From: Gossypium raimondii
Taxonomy: Eukaryota > Streptophyta > Magnoliopsida > Malvales > Malvaceae
Length of the DNA stretch: 64,000 nucleotides
Assembly: GCF_025698545.1 (NCBI RefSeq)
Contig: NC_068575.1
Location: 57,173,980 to 57,237,979 of the forward strand
Reading direction: 5' to 3'
In this document: positions 61,125 through 64,000 of the stretch, in pieces
Layout: each line of letters begins with the position of its first letter
Position numbering within the stretch: the first letter of the stretch is position 1
Position numbers and translations under genes: made by a program
Notes under the pieces: generated by a model
What the model saw: the letters and a program-made list of their open reading frames with translations, nothing else
What the model was told of the DNA's origin: nothing
The model's database searches: none

Positions 61125-61465
61125 TTTTTCTATAATTTAATTTTTTTATTATTTATGAAATAGTATTAAAAGTCATGAATCTGCGAATTAAAATTTAAGC
61201 AATTTTTTCTTCGATCTTCAGCACTGGCCATTAGATTGACTTAGATTTAAGGTAAGTTCTTCTAATCATCGATGAGTATTGATCAACTATATCGATAGTT
61301 GAATTGCCCTTGAAGCGCTATAGCCAGACTTTTTATAAAGAAATTTAACAAATCAATGACTTGAATAAAAAATTTTGAATAGTTCAATGATTATTTTGTA
61401 ATTTTTTAAAATAAACTTAAAAATCCTCTGATTAAAACGTTCATTAAAAAATAAAATTTAAATTC
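61125..61465. mobile_element. Second copy of the 54727 MITE, inverted
   Basis: Its reverse complement matches the other copy through CATTGAACTATTC, AAATTTCTTTATAAAAAGTC, TCTAATGGCCAGTGCTGAAG and GCAGATTCATGACTTT. It lies about 120 bp before reductase copy 2, in its promoter region. Confidence 0.75.
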
Positions 61466-61588
61466 GGAAAACCTTGAATAATTTTCTTATATATACACAC
61501 ACACCCATATATCTCAAACGGCTTATCTCCAACATAACTAACGGCTCATTCAGATCCTAGCTAACGCCGACGCAACTACTGATTAGAG

Positions 61589-63800
61589 ATGAATACAGCA
61601 GAGAAGGTGGTGTGTGTAACCGGAGCCTCTGGTTACGTAGCTTCATGGCTCGTTAAGCTTTTACTACAACGCGGCTACACTGTTAAAGCCACTGTTCGTG
61701 ACCCAAGTCTGTAATTTTCTCTTTTTCTTTTACAAGAAAAGAAATTTCCTTGCCTCTCCGTTTCAGTTTGACATCAACATTGGTATGTTTGAATATACAA
61801 CAGGTGATCCAAAAAAGACACAGCACTTGCTTGCCCTTGATGGGGCTAAGGAAAGGCTTCATTTGTTGAAGGCAGAGTTGTTGGAGGAAGGATGCTTTGA
61901 CTCTATAGTGGATGGATGCCATGGTGTTTTCCATACAGCCTCCCCTGTCATCTTTTCAGCTACAGACCCACAGGTCTATCATCCCTTCCGTTTTTATTTT
62001 CTGTCCTTTTAGCTCTTAGTTGGATGCAGGAACCTAGTTAATAAAAAATATTAACTTACGAAAAAAATGATTAAAATTTGTAAAAGAAGAAAATACATTT
62101 GTTTATAATTTAAAAAATTGTTTATTTTAAGTAATTTAATTAAAGTTAAACTAAGTTGGAGAAAATATTAGATATAGATGAGTGTATAATAATACTTTAT
62201 TCCCAATAAATAAATATATAAAACAACCGATTGATTCTTAGCTCGGTTGACATTGACATTATTGCTGGTGAAGTAGAACGTAAATTCGAATGTTATGAAG
62301 CACATTTATTTTCCTATTTAAGGGTTAGGATGAGATATGAATAATTTTTAGAAACTTTAAGATATAGGATTTGGTCACCCATATAGGTGTAAGGTAATTT
62401 AGTTTTATATTCTTTATTTAATATTAACCAAAACTGAAAAAAGAGTTTTTTATTAAAACAATATAAAAAATTTAATTACGAAAATGATATAAGATGTAAA
62501 TTAATTACGAAAATGATATAAAAGGTATAAAATGAATTTAAATCATTTTCGAAATTAATTTTTTTATTCTTTTAATAAAAAGCCTCATAAAAAATCCTCA
62601 TAATTTTCAAAAATATTTTTAGGAAAACAATTTATATGACAAAAAATGGACCTAAATGACACTTACAATATACAATTTTAGGGGAAATCATGCACGTTTC
62701 AGTGGCAGGCTAGAACTTTGGATTCCATCACAACTACAACAGTAGACTTATGCGCTACTGAAGGAAAATGAATTCATGTACTGTAGAATGATGGCCACTT
62801 TGTTTAGCTTACTGTCTCTGAATTTAATGCAAACAATTCCAACTTTTCCCATTTTCAGGCAGAACTAATTGATCCAGCAATCAAGGGTACACTGAATGTT
62901 CTTAAATCATGTGCCAAAGTTCCTTCCATCAAGAGAGTTGTCATAACAGCTTCTATCGTCTCAGTCGTATACAACGGAAAACCTTTGACTTCTGATGTGG
63001 TGGTCGATGAGACTTGGTTTTCAGATTCACGTTTTTGTGAGAAAAATAAGGTATTGATGTCCACACTAGTTCTATCCTTTTACGATGTCTTGCAAATGAG
63101 TAATTATTTACATGGTTTTTCCAGCTTTGGTATATGGCCTCAAAAACTTTAGCAGAGGAAGCTGCTTGGAGGTTTGCAGAAGAGAAGAAGATGGACTTGG
63201 TTGTACTTAATCCAGGATTTGTGGTTGGTCCTCTTTTACAGCCATCTCTAAATTACACTTCAGAGGTGGTTCTAGCCCACACAAGAGGTACTGTTTTTAC
63301 CCATTATAGAGTTGTTCATCTGTGCCATTTTTGCAGTAAAAACCTTTGAAAATCTTGTGGATACAGGAGAAAACATTTTTCCTAGTTCAATCTATTGGCT
63401 TGTTGATGTTCAAGATGTTGCATATGCACATATTCAAGCATTTGAGATTCCTTCAGCTACTGGCAGATATTGCTTAGTGGAAAGAGTTGTAGAGTTTCCG
63501 GAGATTCTGAAGACCTTGAATGAGCTTTATCCTACTTTGGGCCTCGAAAGAAAGTAAGCAATTGTGCTATCTTGCTTATTTTGTACCAACAATTGTTTGA
63601 TTGATGATGGAATTGGTGATAAGAGTCATAGTTTTCCTTTAATTAATGACAGATGTGAAGAACTTCACAAGCCTCTTAAGCGTACATACCAGGTGTCCCA
63701 GGAGAAAGCAAAAAGTTTGGGTCTCAGCTTCACTACTTGGGAGAGGAGTCTCCGGGAAACTGTTGAAAGCTTGAAGGAGAAAGGATTCTTAAGCATTTGA
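61589..63800 (+). CDS. NADPH-dependent SDR reductase, phenylacetaldehyde/cinnamoyl-CoA-reductase-like, copy 2
   Basis: Six exons: 61589-61706, 61804-61973, 62859-63050, 63125-63287, 63367-63553, 63653-63800; 325 residues. Exon lengths equal copy 1 except exon 5, which is 6 bp longer. The NADPH loop [11 protein letters not shown], catalytic Ser128 (VVITASIVS), and Tyr163/Lys167 ([12 protein letters not shown]) are all present, and there are no stops. Differences cluster in exon 4-5: EEKKMDLVV against EDNMINLVV, and [14 protein letters not shown] against [12 protein letters not shown]. The latter region may shape substrate choice. Intron 2 is about 480 bp longer than in copy 1 through AT-rich insertion. 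Both copies look functional; expression and substrate could differ. Confidence 0.92.
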
Positions 63801-64000
63801 ATTAATTGTTACTTCATTTTAATGCTCCATGAACATGTTATTTCTAGTTTATGTTTGCGATCGTTCGCTGCTGCCGTTTGTTGAATAATTAGCGTCTTGA
63901 GGACTTGGTTTTAAGCATTTGTGTCTTGGGTTCCGTTTTCTTATCAGCTTAAACCAACTTATATGACGTAAAGAATTTGGCCATTATATATGGTTGATAA
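63801..64000. other. 3' flank of reductase copy 2
   Basis: Resembles the 3' flank of copy 1 (AACATGTTATT, AAGCATTTG(G/T)GTCTTGG), marking the extent of the duplicated segment on this side. Confidence 0.6.

Overview
This is a stretch of plant nuclear DNA, most likely from a Malvaceae species and probably cotton (Gossypium). The evidence is spliced genes with GT-AG introns, plant-only families (purine permease, receptor-like cytoplasmic kinase, phenylacetaldehyde-reductase-type SDR), AT-rich spacers, and dense plant transposons (Ty1/copia, large solo LTRs, hAT and Mutator elements). The cotton assignment rests on recalled similarity of the repeats and is an inference.

Layout. 1-2137 (-): 5' part of a secreted Cys-rich protein gene leaving the left edge. 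2570-4146 (+): decayed, unprocessed copy of a Rab6/RABH1 small GTPase. 4940-5990: two small inverted-repeat elements. 6581-8321 (+): intact two-exon purine permease. 9024-20424: an 11.4-kb Mutator-like element (MULE) carrying a broken transposase (+) and, convergent to it, a broken plant-mobile-domain gene (-). This MULE is itself invaded by a hAT-type element (8-bp TSD) and by a deleted LTR retrotransposon (5-bp TSD). 20797-21672 (-): single-exon plant protein of unknown function. 22795-24890: two MITEs around a nuclear copy of plastid rpl2. 26556-27875 (+): intact soluble receptor-like kinase. 31324-39862 (-): long multi-exon SEC31 (COPII coat) pseudogene with several independent lesions. 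41761-43024: non-autonomous MULE relative. 43304-45840 and 61589-63800 (+): two intact six-exon SDR reductase paralogues, a tandem duplication now separated by about 16 kb.

The spacer between the paralogues holds a complete Ty1/copia element with its own nested hAT element, a MITE split by a solo LTR, an RNase H fragment, a second solo LTR and a second MITE copy.

The working genes are unrelated neighbours rather than a pathway: a purine/cytokinin-type transporter, a kinase, an unknown protein, a secreted protein and two reductases. The strongest biology here is the nested transposon history. Six insertions have target-site duplications readable by eye (8-bp CCTCATAC/CCCCATAC and ATGACGAA; 5-bp CGGGT, CTTAA, AAAAT, AATTT), so relative ages can be ordered. 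I found no sign of a wholly new molecular system. The nearest candidate is the MULE that carries a plant-mobile-domain gene between modular, dyad-rich ends.
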